A stretch of 64,000 nucleotides of DNA from Clostridiales bacterium. Its GTDB lineage: Bacteria > Bacillota > Clostridia > Oscillospirales > Oscillospiraceae. A program made the translations under genes and the position numbers. Below, piece by piece: positions 1 through 9,155 of the stretch; position 1 is the stretch's first letter, and every line of letters starts with the position of its first letter. Location of the stretch: the NCBI GenBank assembly GCA_029268065.1, contig JAJUHC010000016.1:1-64000 (forward strand). The letters run 5' to 3'. A model generated the notes under the pieces. That model was given only the letters and a program-made list of their open reading frames with translations. It had not been told where the DNA came from and searched no databases.

Positions 1-1
1 A

Positions 2-91
2 TTCTGGGGTAAACCCGGCAAGGATGACAATTGCTGCTGCATATTGATTATTCTGGCTCTGCTTTTCCTGTGTTGCTGCTGCAACGACTGA
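2..91 (+). CDS. C-terminal part of a small Cys-rich hydrophobic protein (…FWGKPGKDDNCCCILIILALLFLCCCCND*), truncated by window start
   Basis: Open frame from base 2 to TGA at 89-91; CCC-hydrophobic-CCCC layout like the 25569..25694 ORF; strong terminator follows at 130-159. Confidence 0.55.
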   Translation, partial: FWGKPGKDDNCCCILIILALLFLCCCCND

Positions 92-129
92 TGCTCAAGA
101 TAACCAGAGGATTCAAACTATACGGCCCG

Positions 130-159
130 AAAAGCTGCGGGAGCAAACCCGCAGCTTTT
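130..159 (+). terminator. Intrinsic terminator hairpin
   Basis: AAAAGCTGCGGG-agcaaa-CCCGCAGCTTTT, perfect 12-bp arms. Confidence 0.85.
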
Positions 160-228
160 ATAAAAAGTACTTACCTGCATCTTAGGCAAATACTGTAATC
201 CTTACGGAAGGCCTGCTCACTCATAATT

Positions 229-257
229 CGGTACCCGGCTCGTCGAGCCGGGTACCG
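229..257. repeat. Near-perfect palindrome, possible pckG terminator
   Basis: CGGTACCCGGCTCG-t-CGAGCCGGGTACCG; lies just past the pckG stop; no strong U-tract on the pckG-sense strand. Confidence 0.6.
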
Positions 258-270
258 TCATTTTACAAAA

Positions 271-2037
271 CTATTTCAGGTTATTATCCAAAACAGAGAG
301 CTCGTGCTCCAGCGCCTTTGGAAGCTTTTCTCCGAATTTTTTGTAGAAGGCTTTGATTCCCTCCACCTCTTCGCGCCAAAGCGTCTTGTCGACCTCCAGC
401 AGGCTTTTCAGCGTCTCTATTGAAACGCCCGACCCATCCAGGTTTATATCCTCCGGCTTCGGCAAATAGCCTATCGCGCACTCCTCGGCGCCGATTTCGT
501 TAAAGCACCTTGCGATGATCCACTCGAGGACGCGCATATTTTCGCCAAATCCCGGCCAGATAAACTGCCCCTTGTCGTCGGTTCTGAACCAGTTTACATT
601 GAATATCTTAGGTTTGTTCGGGATATTGTTTCCCATGTCAAGCCAGTGCTGCCAATAATCGCCCATATGATACCCGCAGAAGGGAAGCATAGCCATCGGG
701 TCGCGGCGCACGACGCCCACGTCGCCTACGGCGGCCGCGGTGGTCTCGGAGGCCATAATAGAGCCTACGAACACGCCGTGCTGCCAGTTCCGGCTCTGAT
801 AGACGAGCGGAGCGGTTTTTGCCCGCCTTCCGCCGAATATGATCGCCGAAATAGGCACGCCCCTGGGATTGTCGAATTCGGGGGATATGCAGGGGCAATT
901 CTTTGCGGGGGCTGTAAAGCGGGAGTTGGGATGCGCGCCCTTTTCGCCGGAATCAGGATCCCAGGGTTCTCCCTTCCAGTTAATGGCGCCTTTGGGAGGA
1001 TTTTTGTCCAGACCTTCCCACCAGACAGTATTGTCTGAGGTGAGAACAACGTTTGTGAATATCGTATTTTTCTTTGTGGTTTCGAGAGCGTTGGGGTTTG
1101 ATTTTGCGTTTGTTCCCGGGGCAACGCCGAAGAAGCCGTTTTCGGGGTTCACGGCCCAGAGACGGCCGTCTTCGCCCACGCGCAGCCACGCGATGTCGTC
1201 TCCGACGCACCAGACCTTATATCCCTTTTTCCTGTAAATCTCAGGAGGAATAAGCATTGCAAGATTGGTTTTTCCGCAGGCGGAGGGGAAGGCGGCGGCA
1301 ATGTAGCGGACCTCGCCCTTCGGGTTTTCAAGCCCGAGAATAAGCATATGCTCGGCAAGCCACTTCTCCTTGCGCCCAAGATAGGAGGCAATTCTCAGCG
1401 CGAAGCATTTCTTGCCGAGAAGGACGTTTCCGCCGTAGCCTGAATTCACCGACATGATTGTGTTTTCTTCCGGGAAATGAACGATATATCTGTTCTCGGC
1501 GTCGAGGTCTGCCTTTGCGTGGAGGCCTTTTATGAAGTCGGGGCTGTCGCCAAGCGCCTCAAAAACCTCCTTGCCCATCCTCGTCATTATCGCCATGCTC
1601 ACGACTACATATATGGAGTCGGTAAGCTCTACGCCGTACTTAGCAAACGGGGAGCCCACGACGCTCATGGAATAGGGAAGGACGTACATCGTGCGGCCTT
1701 TCATAGCCCCGGTGTAGAGCGCCTTGAGCTTTGCGAGCATTTCTTTGGGCTCCATCCAGTTGTTAGTCGGACCCGCGTCCTCCTTATTCCTGCTGCATAT
1801 ATAAGTCCTGCCCTCAACGCGCGCAACGTCGTTGAGAGCCGAACGGTGCAGGACGCACCCGGGAAGCTTTTCCTCGTTGAGTTTTATCAGCTCACCCGTT
1901 GCAAAGCCCTCAGAGCGCAGAGCGTCGAGCTGCTCCTCCGAACCGTCAATCCATACGACCCTGTCAGGCTGAGTCATAGCCGCCATCTCGGCCACCCAAT
2001 CCAATACATGCTTATTGGTGGTAAGCGCCATGTGCAA
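271..2037 (-). CDS. pckG: Phosphoenolpyruvate carboxykinase (GTP)
   Basis: 588 aa; AAFPSACGKTNLAMLIPP kinase motif and overall GTP-PEPCK sequence. Confidence 0.95.
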   Translation of the reverse strand: MHMALTTNKHVLDWVAEMAAMTQPDRVVWIDGSEEQLDALRSEGFATGELIKLNEEKLPGCVLHRSALNDVARVEGRTYICSRNKEDAGPTNNWMEPKEMLAKLKALYTGAMKGRTMYVLPYSMSVVGSPFAKYGVELTDSIYVVVSMAIMTRMGKEVFEALGDSPDFIKGLHAKADLDAENRYIVHFPEENTIMSVNSGYGGNVLLGKKCFALRIASYLGRKEKWLAEHMLILGLENPKGEVRYIAAAFPSACGKTNLAMLIPPEIYRKKGYKVWCVGDDIAWLRVGEDGRLWAVNPENGFFGVAPGTNAKSNPNALETTKKNTIFTNVVLTSDNTVWWEGLDKNPPKGAINWKGEPWDPDSGEKGAHPNSRFTAPAKNCPCISPEFDNPRGVPISAIIFGGRRAKTAPLVYQSRNWQHGVFVGSIMASETTAAAVGDVGVVRRDPMAMLPFCGYHMGDYWQHWLDMGNNIPNKPKIFNVNWFRTDDKGQFIWPGFGENMRVLEWIIARCFNEIGAEECAIGYLPKPEDINLDGSGVSIETLKSLLEVDKTLWREEVEGIKAFYKKFGEKLPKALEHELSVLDNNLK

Positions 2038-2151
2038 TCCTCCTAAAACATAATGAATAATATACTGAAGCCAGTCAATTTACTGACATTCTAGTCTTTG
2101 TTATAGGAAAAATCAAGTTTCTATAAAATACGCCGTATCTTTATGTGAAAA

Positions 2152-3072
2152 TTAAAAAAATAATTTACCGTTGATAAGATTTGATATTCTTGCAAAGCCT
2201 CCGATATCAAGCGCTTCGCCGCGTATATTCTCAGAGTATCCGCATGAAACGATAATGTCCGCAAGCTGATTTTTGCTGAGACGATCATTAAAAATTGCAA
2301 AAAGTCCGTTAACAAGTGTTTTTCTTCTTTGAGCAAAAGACGATTTTACAATTTTGAAAAACAGACTTTCATTTTCTATTTCGGCAGGGGGGAGCGCTCT
2401 CATTTTCAAAGAAACCACGGAGGACCAGACCTTGGGCTGGGGGATAAACGAGTGCGGCGGCACGTCGAAAAGCGGTTCAGGTTCTGTAAAAAAATTAACA
2501 TAAATCGTAAAAGCTCCGTAATCAGGGGTGGAGGGGGAGGCGCAAATCCTGCGCGCCACCTCGCGCTGGACCATAACCGTGATGTTGTCAAAGCATTTAT
2601 CTTCGATAAGCTTGGATAAAAGGGGAGAGGTGATATTGTAAGGAATATTGGCGCAGACCAAAGGCCTGAGCCCCGCAAAATGATTTTTTACTAAATCTGG
2701 AAAATCAACCTTCAAAGCATTGTCGCTAAGAACACTCACATTTGAATAGTCTTTGAGCGTCTCCGAAAGCACGGGGAGCAGAGCCTTGTCGAGTTCAACG
2801 GCAATCACTTTTTTAGCCCTCACGGCCAAGGAGGCAGTTAAAGAGCCAATACCGGGGCCGATTTCAACAACGCCGCAGCTATCGTCGATATTTGACAATG
2901 CGACAATTTTTTCCGGTATCGAAGGATCGATCAAAAAATTCTGACCCATGGACTTGGAAAAGTGAAAACCGTGCCGTGAGAGAAGAGCCTTGATGTCGTT
3001 GATATTGCATAAATCCATAAGATTTCCGCCTGTATGTTTATTATTGGAGAAAGCAAAACAAAGGTTTATCAT
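2152..3072 (-). CDS. rsmA: 16S rRNA (adenine1518/1519-N6)-dimethyltransferase
   Basis: SKSMGQNFLID, VVEIGPGIGSLT and NIPYNITSPLL motifs. Confidence 0.95.
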   Translation of the reverse strand: MINLCFAFSNNKHTGGNLMDLCNINDIKALLSRHGFHFSKSMGQNFLIDPSIPEKIVALSNIDDSCGVVEIGPGIGSLTASLAVRAKKVIAVELDKALLPVLSETLKDYSNVSVLSDNALKVDFPDLVKNHFAGLRPLVCANIPYNITSPLLSKLIEDKCFDNITVMVQREVARRICASPSTPDYGAFTIYVNFFTEPEPLFDVPPHSFIPQPKVWSSVVSLKMRALPPAEIENESLFFKIVKSSFAQRRKTLVNGLFAIFNDRLSKNQLADIIVSCGYSENIRGEALDIGGFARISNLINGKLFF

Positions 3073-3223
3073 TAACTAAACTTGTACTTTGTTTCGGAGC
3101 GAAAAAAACGGCTCTCGCAAGCCAGTCCCGTTTTCCTCGCCATTTTTATCGCGGAAGCTTGAATTTGACAGCGGGGGCGGGGGTTGAGGGATGATTGCGC
3201 CAAGCCCGCACTCCGCTGTAATT

Positions 3224-3251
3224 ATTAAACAAAATAAAAATTTTGTTTAAT
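3224..3251. terminator. AT-rich hairpin, probable terminator downstream of 3302..4096
   Basis: ATTAAACAAAAT-aaaa-ATTTTGTTTAAT perfect 12-bp arms flanked by CTCCG/CGGAG. Confidence 0.5.
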
Positions 3252-3301
3252 TCGGAGTAGGGCTAAGACAAAATAATTAGAAAAAATACCTGCAAATTTG
3301 A

Positions 3302-4096
3302 CTAATTAGACGCCTGATTGGAGGGTTTGAATTTTTTCCTGGTCTGATGCTCTTTGTCAAGGACCGCTTTTCTCGCCGGTATGCCAGTCAGCGTATCCAA
3401 TGCGTTCTGCGCCTCAATCACACTATCCAGCCACAGCTTTTTATGCTCGTCAAAATTTCTGCAGTCTTTCCTTACGATAATCGGTTTGCCGAAAACCATA
3501 CGATTGTCCGCCCCTTCGACTGCCTGCTCGATAAATGCTGGCAAAACTGGAATTTCCAGCAGCCTTGCCAGCCAAAAGGCTCCCGGTTCGATATCTTCCA
3601 CACTGTCCTTGTTTATATCATAAATCGTTCCCTGAGAAAAAATCAGAAAATGCTTTGGTTTTTCGCCTTCTTCAAACCATTTAACCGCGGCTCTCATAGC
3701 GGCCTTTGAGCCCCCGAAATTGTTGCGATCAACCGCGGTAACTTTTTCCATTTCCAAAACCGGCATAAGCTCCTCAGGGATTGAAACCCCGTTAAAGCAG
3801 TTTTCCTTCGCGAAAACAAAAAGCTGCGGATAAGACTTTTTGGCTTTATGCATAAGCTCATAATAATAGCTCATTATAAGAGGAGCGTCGGAATCGGTTA
3901 AATGATTTGAAGCTATAACATAAGAAGCGGATGTAAAATCCTCCGGTACATTGTAAGCCTTAAAATTATACACTTTTAATAGCATTTTCTTAACTTCAAT
4001 CAAGCGGTTTTTCAGTTTTTCCGGATCATTTACAATACCAAGTATTTCTCTGATCGCTTCCTCGTTGAACAGTGAACTTGCATTGAACAAATGCAT
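3302..4096 (-). CDS. Lysophospholipid (1-acyl-glycerol-3-phosphate) acyltransferase family protein
   Basis: NHLTDSD (NHx4D-type) motif followed by FSQGT. Confidence 0.65.
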   Translation of the reverse strand: MHLFNASSLFNEEAIREILGIVNDPEKLKNRLIEVKKMLLKVYNFKAYNVPEDFTSASYVIASNHLTDSDAPLIMSYYYELMHKAKKSYPQLFVFAKENCFNGVSIPEELMPVLEMEKVTAVDRNNFGGSKAAMRAAVKWFEEGEKPKHFLIFSQGTIYDINKDSVEDIEPGAFWLARLLEIPVLPAFIEQAVEGADNRMVFGKPIIVRKDCRNFDEHKKLWLDSVIEAQNALDTLTGIPARKAVLDKEHQTRKKFKPSNQASN

Positions 4097-4132
4097 AGTC
4101 TTCCCCCTCTGACAATGCGGATCGCTGCCGCT

Positions 4133-4894
4133 TTAGTTTGAGTGCTCCTGGATAGGTATCATTGAGCCGACGTCGAACACAGGTTCGTCTGTCAGAAACA
4201 TTATATCTATATTTGACTTTTCAATGAAAGCGAGTATCTTTTTCTCGTCCGGATGCTCGTGCAGTCTTCCGGTAAACGCGATTATGCCTTCAGACAATTT
4301 TCCGCAGCAGCCGCCGATGAAACCGGTATCATAGCCTTCAAGCCTGATATGTCCGCTTTTAATGAGCAGGCTTTCAATCCCCAGCCGACCGGCAAGGCTG
4401 TGTATTCCCATATCGCTCGTGATGATTCTGTCCCTCTTTAAAACGCATACGGAACATTTTGTATATCCCTGGCGCACGTTATGGCATTCTAGCCCTGAAA
4501 AGTCGGCATCTGAAATAATAACAGGGTCTGTATGTTTTAAATTATGGAGCAGTCTGTTACCTAATATGCAGGCATTCAGGCCTATATCGTGAGGATAATC
4601 GGCCTTCTGAGGCTTTGCCGCTTTTATAAGCTCCAAACCGTGCGGAGCCGACGCTTTCAGCTTATCGTAAACAGCGCCGGCCGCGGCCAGCCGGTTTCCG
4701 CCCAAATGGCATACAGACATATCGGCGTGTGAAGCCGTCTGCGGCGCGATATCAGGGTTTTCCGGGATTTCAAGCACCGAAATTCCCTGATTTTCCAATA
4801 TTTTAACTAGTATTTTTGAGTATTTTGCCCCAATTAATACGGTTTTTACTTTTTTTTCGGGCAAATTTGGTTCCTTAACGAAGCGAAATTCCAC
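4133..4894 (-). CDS. DUF6873-like family protein
   Basis: Conserved GNRLLHNLKHTDP, QGYTKCSVCVL, GFIGGCCGKL and IAFTGRLHEHP blocks. GTG start at 4894 preferred over the 5044 ORF start because homology begins at VEFRFVKEPNLP. Confidence 0.65.
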   Translation of the reverse strand: MEFRFVKEPNLPEKKVKTVLIGAKYSKILVKILENQGISVLEIPENPDIAPQTASHADMSVCHLGGNRLAAAGAVYDKLKASAPHGLELIKAAKPQKADYPHDIGLNACILGNRLLHNLKHTDPVIISDADFSGLECHNVRQGYTKCSVCVLKRDRIITSDMGIHSLAGRLGIESLLIKSGHIRLEGYDTGFIGGCCGKLSEGIIAFTGRLHEHPDEKKILAFIEKSNIDIMFLTDEPVFDVGSMIPIQEHSN

Positions 4895-4968
4895 AGCCTG
4901 AACCTGTCCTTTATAATACGGAGAAATATGCGTAAAATAAGAGCTCAAATTAAAATGGAGGGTTAATG

Positions 4969-5133
4969 ATGAGTTATATCGCGTGCACCTGCGACTGCGT
5001 ATACCAGCGTGACGGAATATGCAATCTTGACCGGGCTGCGTCATCGGGCACTCCGGAGAACGAGGAGAATGCCTGCGTTCATTATATTAAAAGAACGGTT
5101 AAACGCCAATCGCGGCAAAAACAGCGGCCCTGA
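4969..5133 (+). CDS. Small Cys-rich protein (MSYIACTCDCVYQRDGICNLDRAASSGTPENEENACVHYIKR…), 54 aa
   Basis: ATG at 4969 with GGAGGG ribosome-binding site at 4957-4962; CxCxC…C…C pattern typical of short clostridial Cys-rich proteins often labelled 'hydroxymyristoyl-ACP dehydratase'. Not in the ORF list (below length cutoff). Confidence 0.7.
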   Translation: MSYIACTCDCVYQRDGICNLDRAASSGTPENEENACVHYIKRTVKRQSRQKQRP

Positions 5134-6457
5134 CGGTTTTAACGGGTATCACTTCAAGCCCGTTAGGCACGTTCATTTTTTCCCTGCTGTGCATAGGCAC
5201 GACACAGCGCTTAAAACCAAGACGGCTGACTTCCGAAAGGCGCTGGTCAAGCCTTGAAACGGCTCGTATCTCACCTGTCAGGCCGACTTCCCCAATTGCG
5301 GCAAGGTCGTCCCCGACCGGCTTGTCCAAATGCCCGGACGCGATTGCAAGCACAACCGCAAGATCTGCGGCGGGCTCGTCCAGAATCAGTCCGCCGATGA
5401 CGTTTATATAAGCGTCGGAGGAGTAAATGCTGAGCCCTCCCCTTTTTTCCAGCACCGCAAGCAGCATCATGGCGCGGTTATAATCGATTCCGTTGGAATT
5501 TCTTCTGGGGACGTTATAACTGGAAGGCGTTATAAGCGCCTGTATTTCAGCCAGTATCGGGCGGGAGCCCTCCATAACGCAGGTCACGCAGGTACCCGGG
5601 ACATTTTGAGGGCGCCCCGAAAGCAGCATTTCTGAGGGATTGGCGACCTCGGAAAGGCCGCGGTCGGTCATCTCAAAAACGCCTATCTCGTTTGTGGAGC
5701 CGAAACGGTTCTTGACGGCCCTGAGAATCCGGTAATTGAGATTCTGCTCGCCCTCGAAATAAAGTACGCAGTCCACCATATGCTCGAGCACCTTGGGACC
5801 GGCGATGGAGCCCTCCTTGTTGACGTGCCCTACTATAAAAACCGTTGTTCCGCTGCTTTTCGCGAGCTGCATGAGCGAAAGCGTGCAGTCTTTGACCTGT
5901 CCCACGCTGCCAGGCGAGGAATCAAGCGATTCGTTGTAAAGAGTCTGAATCGAATCGACGATAAGAATATCGGGCCTTACCGCCTCGACCGAATTCAGAA
6001 TTTCAGAAATGTTCGTTTCCGAGAGCACGAGCAGCTCCCTTCCGACGGCTCCGAGACGCTCGGCACGCATTTTGAGCTGCCTCACGGATTCCTCGCCCGA
6101 AATGTAAAGAACCTTCATATAACCCGTCAGGCAGGCGCAGATCTGGAGCAGCAGAGTCGATTTGCCTATTCCGGGAGAACCGCCCACAAGCACGAGCGAG
6201 CCCTTCACGGCGCCGCCTCCGAGTACCCGGTCAAGCTCCCCTATTCCTGTAACTATCCTGATTTCGTCGTCTGAGAGAACGTCCTTTATCGCTACGGGCT
6301 TGTTGGCGGCGACCGCCGTTCCCCTCTTCCCTGCCTGCTGGGAATTAGACGGCTGCTCCGATATCGTGTTCCAGCTGTGGCAGAAGCTGCACTGCCCTTG
6401 CCATTTCGGGAACTCGTTCCCGCATTGGGAGCAAAAATACACGGTTTTAGCTTTCAT
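5099..6457 (-). CDS. radA: DNA repair protein RadA
   Basis: N-terminal CSQCGNEFPKWQGQC zinc finger, GGSPGIGKST Walker A, KNRFG motif. Confidence 0.97.
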   Translation of the reverse strand: MKAKTVYFCSQCGNEFPKWQGQCSFCHSWNTISEQPSNSQQAGKRGTAVAANKPVAIKDVLSDDEIRIVTGIGELDRVLGGGAVKGSLVLVGGSPGIGKSTLLLQICACLTGYMKVLYISGEESVRQLKMRAERLGAVGRELLVLSETNISEILNSVEAVRPDILIVDSIQTLYNESLDSSPGSVGQVKDCTLSLMQLAKSSGTTVFIVGHVNKEGSIAGPKVLEHMVDCVLYFEGEQNLNYRILRAVKNRFGSTNEIGVFEMTDRGLSEVANPSEMLLSGRPQNVPGTCVTCVMEGSRPILAEIQALITPSSYNVPRRNSNGIDYNRAMMLLAVLEKRGGLSIYSSDAYINVIGGLILDEPAADLAVVLAIASGHLDKPVGDDLAAIGEVGLTGEIRAVSRLDQRLSEVSRLGFKRCVVPMHSREKMNVPNGLEVIPVKTVRAAVFAAIGV

Positions 6458-7166
6458 TATTTCCTCCGTAGAATCCGAGGTAGGCCGAGGCTATTGCCCA
6501 TGATATGCGCAGTCTGTATTCATCCGTCTTAAGCAGGGCATCCTCTGTGGGATTTGAAAGGAAGGCGCATTCTATAAGCACGGAGGTGCAGTCCGTATTC
6601 TTAAGAAGATGGATGTTGTCCGAAACTTCCTCAGCCGTCCTTTTGTTTTTGCTGTTAAGAGCCCTAATAAGCGTGTTTTGTATGTAAACCGCGAGCTCGC
6701 GGCTGTCGCCCTTCCTGCCGTAAAACACCTGAGCGCCGAAGGGCTGCTTGCCCGGGTAATTGTTCTGGTGAATGCTTATGAGAACGGGATTTTTCACGCT
6801 GTTTACAAGCTCTGCGCGCCTTTGCATATCGGAATTCTTGCGCGCCTTAACGGTCCTGGCGTCGCTGGGATAATTAAGCTCTGCGGTTTCGCGCGTCATG
6901 ACTGCCGGAACCCCGCAAAGCCCCATTATGAGGTCAAGCCTTTTTGATATATCCAGGTTGATTTCGCTCTCGACGGCGCCGCTTATGGATATGGCTCCTC
7001 CGTCCTCCCCGCCGTGTCCCGGGTCTATTACCAAAACCCGACTGGAGCTTATCACAAAACCCGATTGGACGGGAGCAACGGAGCGGCTTTGCAGAAAGGG
7101 AACGAGAAGCAGCGGCGCCAAAAGCACGGCAAGACAGTATTTTGATTTCATTATAAGAGATTTCAT
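6447..7166 (-). CDS. cwlD: N-acetylmuramoyl-L-alanine amidase (Amidase_3, CwlD-like)
   Basis: VIDPGHGGEDGG, SIHQNNYPG and LIECAFLSNP motifs; N-terminal membrane anchor. Confidence 0.8.
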   Translation of the reverse strand: MKSLIMKSKYCLAVLLAPLLLVPFLQSRSVAPVQSGFVISSSRVLVIDPGHGGEDGGAISISGAVESEINLDISKRLDLIMGLCGVPAVMTRETAELNYPSDARTVKARKNSDMQRRAELVNSVKNPVLISIHQNNYPGKQPFGAQVFYGRKGDSRELAVYIQNTLIRALNSKNKRTAEEVSDNIHLLKNTDCTSVLIECAFLSNPTEDALLKTDEYRLRISWAIASAYLGFYGGNNES

Positions 7167-7323
7167 TTGCCGGTACCCCCATCATATATCTTTTAGATGA
7201 TATGAGGACGGGTCAAGCAATATGCAGACTCATAATATCATAAAAAAGCTGTGACGGCAAATATAAAAATAAAGCCGCGGCATTGCCGCAGCATCAATCG
7301 GTAAAACATAATTCAATCCGGAT

Positions 7324-8382
7324 TCAGGAAATTTGCGCTTTTCTCTCTATGGGAAGGATGTTAATATAAGTAGTACCCGGCGAGAATATAAGATCGCTTC
7401 CGTCCTTAAGCCTGTATGCAAACTGTGAATCGCAGCTTTTCTTTGTCCAGATTATCTCAACATACTTTCCGTTGCAGGCGTAAATCCCTTCGCCGCTTCC
7501 GACAAGGTCTATATCGAGATGCATGGGGTCGTCCCTTGAAACCGATGAATGCTCCGCGTAAAGGACCAGCAGATTTTTTACAGCCGCCTGTTTTCCTGTA
7601 TTTCCGTCCTTATACGGCTCGCCGTACTGGCTTATGTGGTAAAGCCCGTCGCCGCCGCTGTAATCAAAGATTCCGGTTTTGTAGCCGGAAAACTCAACCT
7701 TTAAGGAGCTTGCCGGAAGTCCGCCCTCCGACGAGGGCTTTCCGAACTTCATATTACAGATATAGCCGTTTTTGTGCTGAAGCTGCTCTACGCTTTTGGA
7801 TATGTTCTCCGCTATAAGCTTTCCGTCGGTAAAGAGGCTGTGCTCGTACCCAAACGACATTCTGCCCTCGTCCCGGTAAAAAATCGTGGAGTTGTAAATG
7901 CCGTCCACATGGATTACCGGTCTCACCTCAAGGGCGTCGTAAGCGTAAACGCTGGCGCCGGCGTGAATCAGAATTGCGTCAAGTCCCTCCGCCAAATCTA
8001 GAAAATAGCTGCGAGTGCTTCTAACCGATCCGATTTTGCCAGCCTTGCCGATGTCCTGGTATACCGCGAGCATCCTGGTTATCCCCCCCTCCGCAAGCAC
8101 CTCGAATATAAGGTCCGCCGAGCCGATGCCGCACTGCGGCTGAGCCTCGATTATGTTATTCAGCATAACGGCGTATGGGCGGTTCCCGGAGAGGTCTTTT
8201 TCCGTTTGCAGCCCAGTCAGGGGGTTGAGGTAAGCAATTGGCGGCGGTGCGGTCGCCGGCGGCGGAGATACCGGGGCCGCTGTTGGCTTCGATGAGGCGG
8301 GCGCGCTTTCCCTCGCTGCAGGCGGACCGCAGGCGGCAAGCAATGCGCCGATCAAAACTGTAAGCATGAGTATTTTTTTCAA
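7324..8382 (-). CDS. DUF3048 (YerB-like) lipoprotein
   Basis: Lipobox LLAAC near N-terminus; NPLTGLQTEKDLSGNRPYAVMLNN, GITRMLAVYQD, GSVRSTRSYFLDLA. Confidence 0.85.
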   Translation of the reverse strand: MKKILMLTVLIGALLAACGPPAARESAPASSKPTAAPVSPPPATAPPPIAYLNPLTGLQTEKDLSGNRPYAVMLNNIIEAQPQCGIGSADLIFEVLAEGGITRMLAVYQDIGKAGKIGSVRSTRSYFLDLAEGLDAILIHAGASVYAYDALEVRPVIHVDGIYNSTIFYRDEGRMSFGYEHSLFTDGKLIAENISKSVEQLQHKNGYICNMKFGKPSSEGGLPASSLKVEFSGYKTGIFDYSGGDGLYHISQYGEPYKDGNTGKQAAVKNLLVLYAEHSSVSRDDPMHLDIDLVGSGEGIYACNGKYVEIIWTKKSCDSQFAYRLKDGSDLIFSPGTTYINILPIERKAQIS

Positions 8383-8539
8383 TTCATCACTTCCAATATT
8401 TGTAATTATGTTTTAGATTATATTATTTCTTTTTTATTTTGTCAAAATATTTTTTGGGATTGGCTAAAAGTACGAAATACTGTATAATATCCTCGGAGCG
8501 GTTCCGATAAGGAAATACTTTGCCGCGGAGGAATTTGCC

Positions 8540-9067
8540 GTGAACAATTTCGGATTTATCCACGATAAGCTGGAAGTAAAAATACTGATTCTATTTATTC
8601 TCAACCGCCTTCCGGAGCCTGTCGGCAAGGAGGCCCTCGCTGAGCTCACCTTATGCGACAACGGCATAACGTATTTCGACTTTGCCGATTCCCTTGGAGA
8701 GCTGGTCTCAACTGCGCATGTCTACGAAAAGGACGGAAAGTATCTCATTACCGACAAGGGCTCAAGAAATGTTGCCGAAATTGAAGGTTTAGTGCCCTAT
8801 TCCGTGAGGATAAGGGCCGAAAAGGAAACTCGGAGGCTTTCTGATGAGCTTATGCGAGGAGCCATGATCAAAACAAGCCGTGAGGAGCGCTCCTCGGGCG
8901 GCTTTACGGTGAGCCTGTCACTCTCGGACGGCATCGACAGCGTGATAAGCATGGAAATCCTCGCCGGGAATGAAAAGCAGGCGGAAAAGATAGAACGTAA
9001 TTTTAACAAGAACGCCGAACACATATACAACGCTGTGGTGAATATTCTGCTGAGCGAGAACCTCTGA
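8540..9067 (+). CDS. DUF4364 family protein
   Basis: NRLPEPVGKEALAELTLCDNGITYFDFADSLGELV…; upstream GGAGG. Confidence 0.8.
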   Translation: MNNFGFIHDKLEVKILILFILNRLPEPVGKEALAELTLCDNGITYFDFADSLGELVSTAHVYEKDGKYLITDKGSRNVAEIEGLVPYSVRIRAEKETRRLSDELMRGAMIKTSREERSSGGFTVSLSLSDGIDSVISMEILAGNEKQAEKIERNFNKNAEHIYNAVVNILLSENL

Positions 9068-9087
9068 GCGTAAATTAAATAAAGAAT

Positions 9088-9123
9088 CAAACCCCTGACG
9101 GTTTTACGGCCGCCAGGGGTTTG
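9088..9123. terminator. Terminator between DUF4364 gene and glmS (convergent)
   Basis: CAAACCCCTG…CAGGGGTTTG. Confidence 0.8.
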
Positions 9124-9155
9124 TGTTACATTTGTATTATGCAATTGTAGAATAC

